Shown here: positions 47,985 through 62,400 of the stretch, in pieces
How the letters are laid out: the number at the start of each line of letters is the position of its first letter
Position numbering within the stretch: the stretch's first letter is position 1
Assembly: GCA_022605955.1 (NCBI GenBank)
Contig: JAKCOZ010000018.1
Span: 4,968,001 to 5,032,000, forward strand
Direction of reading: 5' to 3'
Length of the DNA: 64,000 nt
DNA from: Rallus limicola
Taxonomy: Eukaryota; Chordata; Aves; Gruiformes; Rallidae
Translations under genes and position numbers: made by a program
The notes under the pieces: generated by a model
Database searches by the model: none
What the model saw: only the letters and a program-made list of their open reading frames with translations
Told to the model about the DNA's origin: nothing

Positions 47985-50363
47985 GAATTTTTAAATGTTA
48001 AATCAGCAGCTTTAAATAAATGTTAACATGAGGCAGCAATTACTGATACCGTAATACCAACTGGAGGGCAAAGTTTGGAGCATGGACTCCTGAGAGTATG
48101 TTAAACAACCCCAAATGCCTTTATTAATAAGATTTAAAGAAAAAAAAAAAAAAACACACACAACAAAACCAAAACAACAAACCCAAAACACAATATAAAG
48201 CTGAATATCCTCTGGAGCTAAAAGCTATAAAAACATATTTTCTTCAACATAAAATAGAACCATGCAACACTTCACTGAAGGCTTACATACCTGTTAATTC
48301 ACCTGTTATTTTACCTTTGACGAACTGTTTTACCTTAAAAACTACATCTGAAAAAATGATAAACACATATACTGTGGGCATATTTAATTTCAAAAATAAT
48401 GTGCCACAACCAGCACTTATGAAAGAAAGTTGGTTATCACAAAAATGATGATTATACAATGTTTGAATAGCTTGACATTCAGAATCAGAGTTTATTGTAG
48501 ATCAAGCAATTGCTATAGGGAAGAACTACTCTCAGAGAAGTCGGTGAGAGCTTTATCATTAGTGAGAACAGTATTGTCCAGCTAAGCTAGCTTTAAGAGC
48601 TTATTGAATCTGAGAGCATCCCATCACAGATTCCCCCTGCCCTCAGCAACAAGAGAAAGGAAAGTTGCCACAAAATACACACTTATAATTAGATGAGGGT
48701 ATTTTATACTTAATGACAAGGAAATCATTACAAGAATATGCCAATATTTTAGTTAATAGAAATCTCATCTTTTTTTCTTCTACCAGGTTGTGACAACTTG
48801 ATAATAAACACAAAGATATTAATGGATTTTCCAAGAGACACATATTGAGTCAATAGTTTTGGTTCTGTCAGATTAGATTTGTGCAATCTACTGAATTGTA
48901 AATACAATCATCATGGTCAACAGGCCACAACCACAGCAGTAGACCCACAGACTATCTTCAGTCCTCACAAAAGACAGCAAGGACATATACAGACTGTAGA
49001 AGAACTGACCAAGGCTATTAGGTGTAAGAAGTGCCATACAGTGCCATTAAACAGACACTTGGATACCACAGATATGTCTGCCCTTTATTTCCATAGATTG
49101 AATTTGTATTTACAGTTACTGTGACTGCTTAAAATGAGCCCTGGTTTTTGAAATTGTGGTTCCATTCAAACTGTCATGCCTTAGGAAAAGGAAGCACAAT
49201 GAGCTCTGCTGTTTGCTTATCCTAATTTTAAGAGATTGCTGTTTGTCAATCTGCTGCCAAAATTGACAGCAGATTGGAAAAAGGTTTTTCAGATTCTCGT
49301 CTGCCTGAAATTCCAATTACAAAGTTAAGGCTATTATAATTCCACCCTATTTATTCCATTGCTAACAACTTGTCACCTCTGGGATAATGGTATCTGCAGA
49401 GCTTAGGACAGGTGGGTTTTTTCCCTACTCCATTTCAAATAAGACAACCTCAATTTCAAGATTAAATTTATGTGCAACATCAAAAAATAGGATATACGTT
49501 AAAAAGTCTCTCAGACCTTGCTGGCAATGAGATGTTAAACTCATAATTTAATTCAATAGCAAAGACATCTAATACAGTAGATAACAGAAAGATCAGAATT
49601 TCTAACCTACCTTAAGAGAAACACACTAACAGGCCAAATCAAAAATTTACTGTTAACATACTTATATGAACAACAAATAGTCCTGAACATAAAAAGGAGG
49701 AAAGAGAAACTAATCATAAGCAAAGAGCATCTCCACATGTTCTATGATTCTTAGCACAATAATTGACCAGCCTTCTAACATAATCCATCAACATGCAGCG
49801 CTCTCACTTTAAGTTAAGTTTGTCCCATTCCTGAAGTGGGGCAGAGCAGTACCTGTGCATGTTCAAATAAGAAGAATGTTCCCAGGCAAATTCCTGTGAT
49901 GGATACTTGTATCTATTCTCTTAGGTTTGTGCTGGATCCTTCTGCCATAGATTTCTTTCACTCTATATAGTTAACATTTTGTCTCATGCTAGTTCATCAT
50001 CATTTCATGTATCAGTTAATCAGGCCAATAGTATTTCGCATTACTGGTTCTTAAGATTTGCTTCTTTTCATGAGTTACCCTTTCAAAGCTGACTGTGGTC
50101 TCCCACAGTCAAAACTTTGGATTTTATTATTATATGGTGTCAGGCATTGGAATGGTCTAATAAAAATGGTACTCAACCCACTTGATAACACAAGTGTACA
50201 TTAGGTCATAGCAGGGAAAGTGAGTTAATTACTGTTACGTACATACACGTGCTATTACTACAGCACATATCCAGGTAAACTAACAGTACAAATACAGAAC
50301 ACCACACTTGTTAGCTTGATACATATCTTCTGAGGCAAATATTGGTCGGTCCCTATAATGAAC
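47985..50363. other. AT-rich non-coding DNA, no gene seen
   Basis: It contains an A15 run at 48140-48154 with an AC-rich tail and a 10-bp-arm inverted repeat at 49247-49276. The last five bases (50359-50363) are the left target duplication of the solo LTR. Confidence 0.55.
49247..49276. repeat. 10-bp-arm inverted repeat with an alternative overlapping stem
   Basis: CAATCTGCTG at 49247-49256 pairs exactly with CAGCAGATTG at 49267-49276. A second, mutually exclusive stem pairs TGTCAAT (49244-49250) with ATTGACA (49262-49268). Confidence 0.8.
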
Positions 50364-50942
50364 TGTCCTGGTTTCAGTCAGGATAGAGTTAATTTCATTT
50401 GTAGCAGCGGATGGAATGCTGTGTTTGGGAGTTAAAATGAAAGCAGTGCTGATAACACCCTGATGTTTTTAGTTGCAGTCAGACAGTCAAAGCCAGGACA
50501 GGTGACTCAGATGGGCCAAAGAGAGTATTCCATGCCAATTACGTCCTACCCAGGATAAAGGGGGGCTGATGGGAGGAAGAAGCGGGGCGGTTCCGGGACG
50601 CGTGGTTCTCAGGGGATGGTCGGGTTCCGGGACAGCTCTAGGTGGTACAGCCTGAGTTGTGTGGTTCGGTGAGAAACTGCAGTGTGTATCAATAGTTTCA
50701 TATTCTTTTGCTCTAAAGTCCTGTTAGCATTGTTACATTTTATTTTCCTGTTATCTTAGTAAACTATCCTTATCCCAACCCACAGGCCTCTTAGTGTCTT
50801 GGTTTTGGAGTTATTTGTCCCTTCCTTTTCCCTTCCCTTGTTTACCCCCCCACCCTTTCCCTTTTCTCCTGCTTTTTTACTTTAAGGAGCAGGCAGCTGC
50901 GTGGATCTCGGCCCACAGCCGGGGTGAAACCACAACATGAAC
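50359..50942 (+). repeat. TGAAC target-site duplication around solo LTR
   Basis: TGAAC occurs at 50359-50363 and again at 50938-50942, directly abutting both LTR ends. A 5-bp duplication is the expected footprint of ERVL-type integration, so the LTR boundaries are exact. Confidence 0.95.
50364..50937 (+). mobile_element. Solo ERVL LTR
   Basis: This 574-bp LTR begins TGTCCTGGTTTCAGTCAGG and ends GGGGTGAAACCACAACA. It is the same family as the 3' LTR at 16604-17247 and carries the same GGATAAAG box (50553-50560) and AGTAAA (50758-50763). No internal retroviral sequence lies on either side. With an exact 5-bp duplication, this is the usual product of recombination between the two LTRs of a former full provirus. 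It lacks both tandem duplications seen in the other LTR. Confidence 0.96.
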
Positions 50943-53900
50943 ACAAGGAAGTAAAAAAAAAACAACACAGCCTCCTTTCCACTTCAATGTTACAAAGATC
51001 AGGTCAAGCAACAGTACTTTACTTTATTTTACTTTCTGAAAGAAGCTCAGGGGCCAGATTTAGTACTGAAGAATAATCAGGGAAGGAAGATACATTTTGT
51101 GGTTTTCAGTATTTTCCATTAGCTGGCCATAGAGGGGGTAACTTCTCAATTTTTACTATTTATGAATCAATGTCTGCATAGCTATCTGATAGTTTTGTAT
51201 TGGAGGAAAACATGAAGTGTTTTCTTCCTCAGGTAAAGTAAACATAATAAAGCACAGCACAACTCAGTTGTCTGCCAGCTAACAGTCTGGACAGTCTCTG
51301 CATGTCTCCATACAAGTGCACACCTACAAGCTCATGTATACTGCCTTATGCATTTACCAGCCTCTCAAGCCTCAGTAAAATCCATATAATTTTATATTTA
51401 AAATCACAACTAATAACAATAAAAAATTAAATTATATTAATCTTATTAAGGTCTCATTACACCAAGACAGTATTTATCAGCACCCTTCTCTAACATCAGC
51501 AAAATCTACAATGCAACTCAATACTCATGATTTAATTAGCAACTTGACTAAGTGCAGGTGGTTGGCTGACACTTCTGTTGCTCTGTTCCCTCTGAGGTGA
51601 ACGGTGTGCTGTCACAATTCCTTACCATTAATGCCTAACCCCAAAAGAACATTTTACTTTACTGGAGTAAAGCTACAGAAGAAATATGTAGATTGCAGAG
51701 GAATACTTCAAGATTTCAGTTTTCTCATATCAAAATAGACAGCCAAAAAGATACATTTCATCAAAGTCTCTAAGTTACAAGCTTCAGACCCACATGCCCA
51801 TTTCATTACAAAGCTAGTTAACAACTAATGAAAATCATAAACATCAATATAAGAAAGAAACTAGGAAATAAAAAAAATGGCCCACAAACACTCCATAAGA
51901 ACATATCCTCAACCAGTTCTGTGCCTATATCCTTAAAGGGATAACACGATCAGTCCATAGTCATCGGAGAGCAGAGAACAGCTTCACAGAAATTTCATAA
52001 CATATTTAATTTAGGTAACTTTTCTAAAATAAACACTGAAAATTACCATTCCCTTCAACATAGATTTGTGACCAATGCTGGCATAAAATTACAGCCAATA
52101 TAAAATCTTCCCAGTTTATCTACATACCCACTTGGCAAAGGCTGAAACTGGAGCCGCTTGACTGAAAGCATTCGAAATCAAACTATGCACAGATAGGCGT
52201 ATCAAAGTAGTCTATACTGAAACCATTTGTAATAGCTAGCTGACCGTATGCGATGTCAAACCAGTGCCAGCTGCATGTAATGGAGAAAGCAGTTAAAGGA
52301 AAAGAATGAAAAAAGAAGTTTGTACGCAGGAAATTACTTCAATCCCCCTTGCAACCCCTTCCCAGCCCCAGAACAGAGTAACACTTCTGTGATAATGAAC
52401 AAACCAAGGAAATCAAACCTAATACAAAACCACTTGCTGTTCAACATTATCTGTAATTAAAGTTAAACTGGAATGGGAGCATGTTCCTTCACACAACTCC
52501 CCCTTATTTCCCTCCACCGTAATCAAGTAAAGCGCAGTGCTGAAGTCGTTCTGCAACTGGGGATATTCACACTGATAAATACAAGTCCTAATTATGTAAG
52601 ATGCTATAAAATAGGTGTAGCTACTAACTAGTCCTTTTACAAGATATGGAAGAAATTCATCTTACACATAGAAATAAGAAGTTTCCTTTTACACCATATT
52701 AGAGAACATTAACTATAACCTGTTTGCTATGCAGCACCTATTGTACTTCATACGATTAGTAGCAGAATAATGGGAAATCATGTTCTATGATGCTGCTGCA
52801 GACTTCCCTTCACACTCACAAAGGCCACAGAATAAAACACTGTCCCAAACAAAAACATCCTGATCTAGCACAATTTCAGAGTCATCCAGTTTACCGTATA
52901 TGTTTTACTCTATTGATCAAGTAAGTGGATGTCTGAGAAAGCTAACATCTACTCATTCAGTGATGCGATCTTCTACACTAGCTTTCAGGAGGTATTTACT
53001 TTTGTTGAAGACCACTGAGTACCTGCTGCAGTAAAAGAGGTCTTGAGAAATAAATACACTTGATGGAAAGCAAGAGAAAATGGAGATAGTGTTCTTATAA
53101 CAAGAATAATACAGGCTGGAGAGCATATGCACGCTGACCTTTCTAAGAAATCCCCTTGAACTATCTGCATCTTCAGAAAACAACAGTTGGTAAAAGAACT
53201 TAGGTGAACTCGTATTTGGATATGATGTTTTTCTAGAAATGATTACACTATAGTTTTTACCATGTTGAGGATACTACTGTGAAGATGTCCATAGTGAAAA
53301 ATGAGTGCAAACAACAGAAATCAAAGAATATGTATCTATCAGAAAGGAAGAACATGCTGATTGTAGTTCCCAAACAACTTGAATGACAAAACACAGAGTT
53401 TATTACATTTGTAGAAGCACTAAAACTGAAAGAGATTGCAAATCCTCTGACAAAAACCCCAGCAAGACACCTAAAGAACTCTCTAGTTATTGCAGGCGTA
53501 TTGATTTGCAATTCCTACATGTAAAGCACAAATGTTTTGCCTGTGTTGGTGGCACATGTCACCCAGCAACTAGCAATAGATTCAGCAGGTAGCTGTTTGG
53601 CCACTGGCACAAACATAGCTAGTGCAGTGCACGTGCCTAATTTCACATAGAGGTAATCATGGTTCTGATTATTTTTCTATAGATTTACTACCACAAGTGG
53701 CTCTGATTCTTCATATATATATTGGGACCGGCAACTTGTACTGAATTCAGCATTCATTTTTGACAGGCCAGGAGGGGAAGAAACAGAATTCCTACTGTTC
53801 AAAGCCTGAAGGCAAGTGACATGTATGACTTCACTACAGGTGGACTCTTAGTTCAATAAACCATAGGCTCTTAATTTTAGGTTTGCTATTTTAGGTTGTG

Positions 53901-56379
53901 GGTACACCAGGAAAGTCAGTGCAGTGCCATCCACCACTATCTCTTTTCAATATCCTTCATCACAACAGAACTTGAGAGCGGCCTATTTTACAATGCCTGA
54001 GAAGCACAGCTACAAATAGCTTTTCAAGAGCTCTGGTGCTACAGTTCACAGGGCTTGAAACGGAGAGGCTGAAGGGACTTCCTCATCTCCAGCAAGTTAT
54101 TTTCAGGAACTGCCCTGAACTATCAAATTATGACTCTTGTGCTATCCCTGATATAGGCCTACATGGAAAAGGGAGGGCCATGGGACTAAGTTCAGGCAAC
54201 TAGAACTTTTTTGTAATATATATACACACATACACATCTCCTGATTGTCAACAGTACCCAGATTGTGCGCACATGTGCATATTACACACACAATATGTAT
54301 ACTTAATATAAGCTAGTAAATACTATAAGATTTTTTTTCATAAGAAAATGAGAATTTTGGTATATATGGTCAAGCTTTACTACACAACTCAGGCATACAA
54401 GCATATTTAAATAGATGTATTAAAAATGTTTCTGATAATATTGAGGATTAGGAAATAAAAGCATATGAGCATAGGCTGAATGGAAAAGAAAGCACAGACA
54501 TTGATTCCCTTTGAGAAAGCAAAGGAAAGAGACTAAAGCCTTATTGGGTTTTTTTTTGCTGTATAGTGTTTTCTAGTCCATGCGTAAAGCACGTAAATCT
54601 TATCAACTCTAGACATACATCTAAGTAAAAACATTTTGCTGTGATGCTTCAATTCACATACCTAGACAGATTTGGTAGATGTGGTGCTCGGTTGCAACTT
54701 AAGTATTTGGTAAAAAGGATGTTCTCAACTTACGTTCTCTGATAGTGTTAAACATGTATTGACAAGATGCCCCTCTGTGTTGCTCAACATTTGGCATTTG
54801 GGAGAAGTTCAATTAACCAACCTTTCATCTGTCTGTCCACATAAGAAACAGCTTTACTTTCCTGTGGCTGATTTCTAAGCCAGTATACTTACTCATTCTG
54901 CAATTCTAAAGCCTGTCCATTCATTTGGGAGCATTAAGTACGTATTCTGCTGGCAGAGATAACCTGCATAACATTTCACACCAGCTTCCTGTCCTCTCCC
55001 ACTGGAAGTTTTTGTCCACAAAGAATGTGCCTGATTTACAGGGCTCCCTGCACATCTGCACTCAGTCAAGTCAACGCAACGTACTTAATCCTGAAAGCAT
55101 GTGGGTACTGTATTTCCTAGCATGAATTAGATTTAGAAACATTTGTGTTTTATATAAGGATAAAAGCCGATTCATACTTGTAAGCCAATTAAAATGTTGT
55201 TTCAGTGCTCAGAGGTTAACATGGTTGGGAGCTTAGAAGTGGATACTTCTAGTAGAAATAATGAGAGGATGGCAGACAAAGAATTAATAAATTATCTTAA
55301 TCTGTCTTTGTTTACAAACATACGATCCCTGCAGATGGTTTTAAACAGAAAGGGGTTTTAGTAGCATAATTCAAGCATACACAAAGTGATTATCAGCCAA
55401 AACTTTAATCAGCAGTTTCTTCTTGGACAATTCCCTACATGTCTTTGTTCCTGCAGAGAGCAGATTATTCTTTGAACAGCTCTCCATATACTTCTGCTCA
55501 GAGCTCCAAAATCTATCTTGAAAATGATTCTTCATTCACATTCAAGAGAAGTTTTATATTTTCTCCAGTGCAATATTTTGATTGACAAAGAAGGAGCAGT
55601 AGAAACCTTCTAGATTCAAATTCAGTTTAGCTGACTCACATGGTGGGAGGCAGCATTCCCCCTGACATTACCAGCATCTGAAAACTCATTCATTAAATAT
55701 GGATCTTCATTTCTACTTAAGAAATGGACTCAGTAAGGGTTACCTAGCAATGTAGTTCTGGAAAAAAAGCAATACTGAAATCTTGAATAAAATTACTTTA
55801 CAAAGTTCAGAAATCAGGAGAGAAACAGAAGAATTCCAGTATTTTATTACTAATGAAAACAATACTGTGCTATGTTTGAATTACAAGGTTTGCAATATTT
55901 CAAACTGCATTGGCTTCAATTACTGAAGACACCAGTGCTTTTAAGGCCGAGAGTTTGTTCACCCTTGGTCAAATTAGAATTGTGAGTTCAAGAACTATGG
56001 TGGGTACAAGTTATAAGACTGTCTAGAATTGTCCTGAAAAATCCCTAAATGGATCCTTTCACTGCTCCTTTTAAAAACATGCAGTTTAAATAAATCAAGA
56101 TACTTTAACCCAGATGCTGCAAAGAGGACTATGCTACTGAACGTTTTACCAAGTACAGAAAAAAAAAAAAGGTTTAAAAAAAGCAAGAAACATCTATTCA
56201 TTTACCTTGAAGGCATGGTAAAAAAAGATGACTTATGACTGCAAAATTCACATTTTTTATTTTTCTTCTCCTCAAAAGAAAATCCACCCAAAGCACAGAA
56301 TAATGCTATATACATAATTCTGGTTTTATTCAGAACTTTTCCTGTTACTGGCATCAGCACATATTTTGCAGTAATGACA
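50943..56379. other. AT-rich non-coding DNA, no gene seen
   Basis: No gene is recognised. A mixed purine-pyrimidine TA/CA patch lies at about 54215-54300. Frames of 61 to 84 codons near 52953-53592 overlap on both strands and have no domain. Confidence 0.55.
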
Positions 56380-56440
56380 AGTTCAGGACATTCCTGAACT
56401 AGGAAGATATAGTAATCTTCCCTTTAGGAAGATACAGTGA
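56380..56440. repeat. Cluster of two small hairpins
   Basis: AGTTCAGGA (56380-56388) and TCCTGAACT (56392-56400) are exact complements around a CAT loop. Directly downstream, GGAAGAT and ATCTTCC pair around ATAGTA, and GGAAGAT then recurs once more. Confidence 0.75.
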
Positions 56441-59400
56441 AATACAGTCCTGAGACTGTACACTCCAAATAAACAAGCCAGGAATTTAAGGACAGAAAAC
56501 TCCACATTTTGAAATTTAAGTTGGCAAATAAGCAATCCAAAGTTCAGACCAAAAAAAAAAAAGGGTAGGAGGGGCCAAAATGTACTTCAACCTTCACCAT
56601 ACCTCAAAAAGTAATTTTTCAAGGGGAAAAGCACTAATAATATACAGCTTTATAGTTGCACTTTGTGTGATATATGTACATATCACTTCCTTTCAGGTAG
56701 CTTGCATCAAGACTAAACCACTGTTGCTAGTTATGATTAGAGAAGCTAAATAGAAGCAAGCAAAATCCTCGAAACCTAACACATTTATCATCTCTTTCAT
56801 GAGAAAGAAAATGGTACCATTTAATCTTGACTGCAGACTTCTCTACTCCAAATTTTTTTTCATTTCAGTGAAGTACCTGTTGCGCTTGAAGCAATCTTGT
56901 CATTATACCTTAACAACTTCTATCCGTTTAGCAACGGGAGGTAATTTAAACATATCTGTATCTTAGCTATCAAAGAGAGTACTATATAGCATGAACATTA
57001 ATTTAGCATGAAAAATATTTTATGAAACAAGTGACATACTTTCCTTGAAAAAGAAAAGTTTCCTCTTGTCATAGAAACAATTCCATCCACGTTACAGAAA
57101 TAGTAGGAGTGAGTTGCATGTGGGGGTTTTTCATTGCCTCTAGCCATTAAAATGAATCAATTCTTTGACAATTCAGTATCATTGAAGTATTATTTCATGT
57201 TCCCAGTACTTTTATCATCAGGTTGAAAGATACAACCTTCAACTTTTCAGACATAATTGTACAGGCTACAATTACTTTCATTTACATGTCATTTACATTT
57301 AATGCACCTACAAAAAAAATAATTGCTGTACAAGTTGAAATCATTGTTAAATACCCAGCGTATTTGCTTAAATTCCAGGAAACTGGTAACTGGAGGAGAA
57401 CATGCCAAACTCTGTAGTCACAGGTCCCATCTCCATACATCTCTGTTCTTGCACAGTTAACCTCTATTTTGACAGAGGAGGAGGAGATTACACCTCCTGT
57501 AAAAGACCTTTTCTTTTCATAAGTATGTAGAAATAATTCAACTGAAGTTTTACTAGGACATCCAGAATACACTATAAGGTGCTACAGGAAAAATAACTTT
57601 GCCAAAAAGATTTCATAGCACCACTTGCTTAGTACCAAATGGTAATCCTTACAGCCATGTTGGGAGTCTGTTATTTAAGTAATATAGTTTCCACATTCAT
57701 ATATGGCGCAAATAACACCATATCTTGCAGAGACTGTTAAACAGTGGACAGGATGAGAAAAACAAACTGGCATACTAGATTTTAGATTTAAGGGCTATTT
57801 TTCTATTCAGAAAGACAATGCTTAGGATGAAATGAAACCAGTTTTGTAACATTGGTGCTGTGGGGAGTTGAGAGCATCTTAGAGTGATGATAGAGTCTGC
57901 TCAATGTATAAATTCATTCTTATTTATCAATTCCCTGGATACAGCAGAAACTTAAAGATAACTGTCTAATTTTTTTATTTTCCTGAAAATAAAAAGGTCT
58001 TCTATATCCTAATTGGTCCTGCTTAAGGCCTTACAGAAAGTGCAGGGAAAATAAAGGCTTGCAATAAAAAAGAAATCCCAAATTGCTCATAATTATTTGT
58101 TTTCAAATTCCCATTTACTCTCCAAAGTTTATAGCACTTGCACAAACAATAATAAAATTGAAATTGATATCAAGTTAACTCTGCAAAATTACAGTAACTA
58201 TCTATTAATAGCATAACTGCACTATTTCCCTTCAGACTATATTTTAGCAATAACACGTGAATTAAGTTGTACATGTTTAATTATTTGCTTTGTTTTAAAA
58301 CAAGACTATATTAGTTTAATTGATTATCCATGCATGTATGCTTGGCAGATTAATTTGTTCTGAGCTCTTTTGGGGAGATGCACTTGAGGCTCTGTTTTGT
58401 GATTCACACAACTACGAACTGCTTAGAATAAAAGCATCCAAAAGAGATTTTTCAGTTTAGGAAAAATATATCAGAATAATTACAAAAAGTAGACTAATAA
58501 ACCCAAAACACCAGTACATAGTTTGGCTACCTTGGTAGCTAGCAATATTTAACTTGCAAAAATTGCCACCTCCCATTTACAATACACCAGTATAGTCTCC
58601 ACCTGGGTAGGATAACAATGAATAGGAGAAACACCAATTAAACAAATACTGCTACTCAATGATAATCCTGCCATTGCACAGCAATAAAAAACCCCACATC
58701 CTTGAGAGCATATATGTCCTAACATTTACTAAGAGTAATTGTGTTACTGGAAAATGTCTTTATTAATACACCTAAGCATATTTCAATTTTAAAAGTACCT
58801 ATCCAAACCCAATATCAAGGCATCTCAGTTGCAGAATCAAACTCCAGCACAGAAATGTATTAGTTTGATCATGATAGGAAAAATGTATCATTAGATTAAT
58901 TAGGCAATTATCAGAATTCACAGCTGCTCTCTTTGACAACTGATTCAGTGGTTCTGAATTAATGAGGGATACTTTCTATACACTTTCTACAAATAGAAGT
59001 TTATAGAAACACTCATTTCTTTGATGTTTGTCATGAAAGCTAATTAAAAAGACTACACTCAAACTAAGCTGCTATTCAAGAAGTATGATCAAAAGGTAGT
59101 TCTTATATCCATGCTTCTCTAACAAATATGCTGCATTCAATAATGAATTGAGAATGCTTATAATGTCCATTTACTTCAACAGTACTTTTTTTTAAAGCTT
59201 CACTGAAGACAGGATCAGGCCCAATTTAATTTTTACAGACAATGTATTTTTAAAGCAACTGAATTCAAAACAACAGGAGTTTGTACAGTAGCTTATTAAC
59301 AAAATAGCTAAAATACAGTAATGAAATATGAGAACCTTACAGTACAAGTCAGATATAAGCTATGTCAGGTCATCACCTGTTCCGTGATTCTACTCAGTCG

Positions 59401-62400
59401 CATGAGCTGAGTTGTGGGACAAAAATCTTCTAACCAGTACAACGCAGGTGTTTATCCAAATCATACTTATTGAAGCCTAAAATAATCTTGGAAAGCAAAG
59501 ATATCAGTCATCATGTCTGCTATTTATGCACCTTTAGAACACTGCAATTTATCCTTCCTGGGAAGAGAAACATGATAACTGGCTGAAGGTATAGTCCACT
59601 CACCCACACAGGAACAGCATTGCTTTTTTTCCTGGGGCAGCACACAGTTTCTCAAGCACACACTGCCCAAATACGGCTTACATCACCCCTCCTTGTCCAC
59701 TGTTGCACCCTTGGAAATCACTTGGGGTATGCAAGGCAGCTTCTTCCTAAAGTGTCGTCTTCTTTCCCTCCACCCTAGCACTGTTGTAAAGCATTAAACT
59801 GGCTGTGCACTAGTATGTTACTTTCATCCATTATTATACAGGTAAAGTTTGAATAGAAATAAAATGGTCCGATGCAAAGTTATACTAGAGAGTATGATCT
59901 CTGCAACACACAGAAAATCCAGATGGTTAAAACAGGTCAGGAAACACAAAATCAAAACATTTTTTCTATAGAAAACTGCCAATTTAGTTCTGAAACACAC
60001 AACAAAAAATGCAAACAATATAAGTTCTGAATGTTTTAGCTCTGCTTCTTTTGCATACTCCTATGTAAAAACTTCACAAACTTTTTCTGAAATACTTGTG
60101 ATGTCCCAAAGCATTTCTGTAAAGTTTTATTCAAGGTTCAATTTGAGCTTTTTACTCCAACTTGAGGTAACTTCCTTTTTGAGATCTCTTTGTATAGAAT
60201 TGAAAAATAAAATCAGTTTTTCAATCAGTGAAGGCATCCCAGACACCCCCAAAGAACAAACCTCACTCATCATTAGAGGCTTTTTCCATGTGATATTTCA
60301 AATTAACACCTACAAGCAACTTCAAATACTAATCTTTTATTTTTCATTAAGTGGGATTAATATAAGGGTAATGACCATCTGCTCTAGTGCTCATGGAATA
60401 AAAAAACTTGAAAAATACATCCCAGTCAGAAAAAACCTCCGTATTAACATATTAAGGAAAAACAAACACACAACTGTCACAAATGTTTCAAGGAAAGTTG
60501 GGTTGATGAATGGCTAAAGAAACAAAAATACGTTACAGTGAGAAGGCCTTGCCTTGGAAGAACTCAAAAGCCATTTATTAATTTCTTTTACACAGCTCTG
60601 CTGATAGGCAGAGTCTTTGCAAGCTCTCAGCTTTAGTCAGCACTTTACATAATCTCCTTACTTAAAGCTACACAAGCCTCTCTAGCAAATTCTAAAAGCT
60701 GCTTTTAGAGCTTGTACAAACAGCACCACCTTCCCAGAGTTACAAATTTCTGCTCAGGGAGGAATGATCCAACTTTCTTGGCCAAATCCCTGCTGAATTT
60801 TGTGGATATTCATGAAGGATAAATAGAGCTCAGAAAGGACAAAGCAAATTTGCTTTTCCATTCTGCAGACAGAATTGCTCAAATACCATTAACAGAAGGA
60901 GATGGGTTAGGAGATGGGAGTGGAGAAAGAAAGGATACCTTTTTTCACATTTCTAAAGCCAAGGCTTCACAGGACAGTTTGCATATCATTTGGCAATACT
61001 AAAGGAAAACAAAGTGAAATCCCATTTCTCCTTCTTTTTCTCACTCCTAAAAGTGAGAAGGCAATTTTAGATAACTATTTTCTAGACCAAAACCCCACTT
61101 TGAATGAAGAAATTAAACCATTTCTACATAGATTTGAGACAACTCCTAAAGAAACCAGATCTTCTAGCATGGAACACTTTTTGGGCTTCCATGACATGGC
61201 TAGTAATAATCTCATAGACAGAAAATTCTCTATAAACATTTGAGAAACTTTTTTTTTTTTTTTTAAGATTCACTTTAATTGCTTAAGCTTCAATCTAGTG
61301 AAGTAAATTGCACATCATTAATGATGAGGGATTAATTCTTCCATCTATCTTATTTTTGACCAACTTGGAAAATGGTCGTGTCTCCACAGTTTTACTACCT
61401 TGGATTTCATCCGTCATCACGCTGGACATCGGTTCTTTATTACTGCTGAAGTATTTTAGGCAGAAATTCTTAATCATTACCTTCATATTCTTGCCCCCAC
61501 TATGAATTACTGTGATATTTTTCCTTGATCATCATTGGCAGCCTAATAAGCATTTCTGCCAGTTACAGAAAGTATGACTCCCTTGAGAACATGGCAACTA
61601 GAATATGGCCCTCAGTTGCACCTCTCCTTGGTGATCAATTCTCTCAGTGTTCTCTTGTATAGGCTGGTTGTGTTTTGTGGTTAAGGTTTATTTGGTTTGT
61701 TTTTTTTTTTTTAATCTTTATCATTTTAACAGCATAGTCATACCTTTCAAAAATCAATATTCAATTTAATCCCTTTCACTGCACATCAGGCCACATGATA
61801 TAAAGAGTATTTTTCTTTTGCTCCTGAAACCCTTCTTTTTAAATCATGTTCATTCTGTAAAGTCACTTTTCTCTAATTCCTTTCTTAGCCCTCAACTTTT
61901 AAATTAATATTCCTCTTCATTTGGATGGTTTTTGGTTTTTTTTTGGGGGGGGGGGACGACGGTTATTGGGTTTGGGTTTTCTTTTTTAAAATTTTTCTAA
62001 AAGATTAGCATTGCATTCTGTCCACTTCAAGAAAAAAATATATTTATCTTAAGATATTAGCCTTGCAGCTACATGTTCAGGAAAAAAATATCCGTCCAGA
62101 TACAAAAGTTCTTTTCCATGAAATTGACATTATTCATGTTGAGAAATTGAAATTAATATTTTCAGAGAGGAATAATTTGCATATACCAAGCTATTTCTTG
62201 GTACATGGTAGAAGTCACCACTTTAGTAAAGTGAAAGTCCCCTGGTAAAGAATTTTTATTTCTAAAAGAATAGTTACAGATGCATATAGAATTTCACAGC
62301 TCAGTGACTGCTATCTATTCCAGTCTTATGAGAAAGAATTATCCAGAGTTAAAATATCAGCCCCTGAATCTATGATAGTTGAAGCTGCTGTGATCTTGGA

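Noticed and set aside
49741..49755. TTCTATGATTCTT as a CR1 tail
   Set aside because: Only the tail-like word is present; the preceding sequence does not match any CR1 3' UTR.
60098..60517. 139-codon plus-strand frame
   Set aside because: No domain, no splice or promoter context, and amino-acid content (I, K, F, S, N) typical of chance frames in AT-rich DNA.
60914..61243. 109-codon plus-strand frame
   Set aside because: No recognisable motif or family; surrounded by non-coding sequence and ends just before a T-run.
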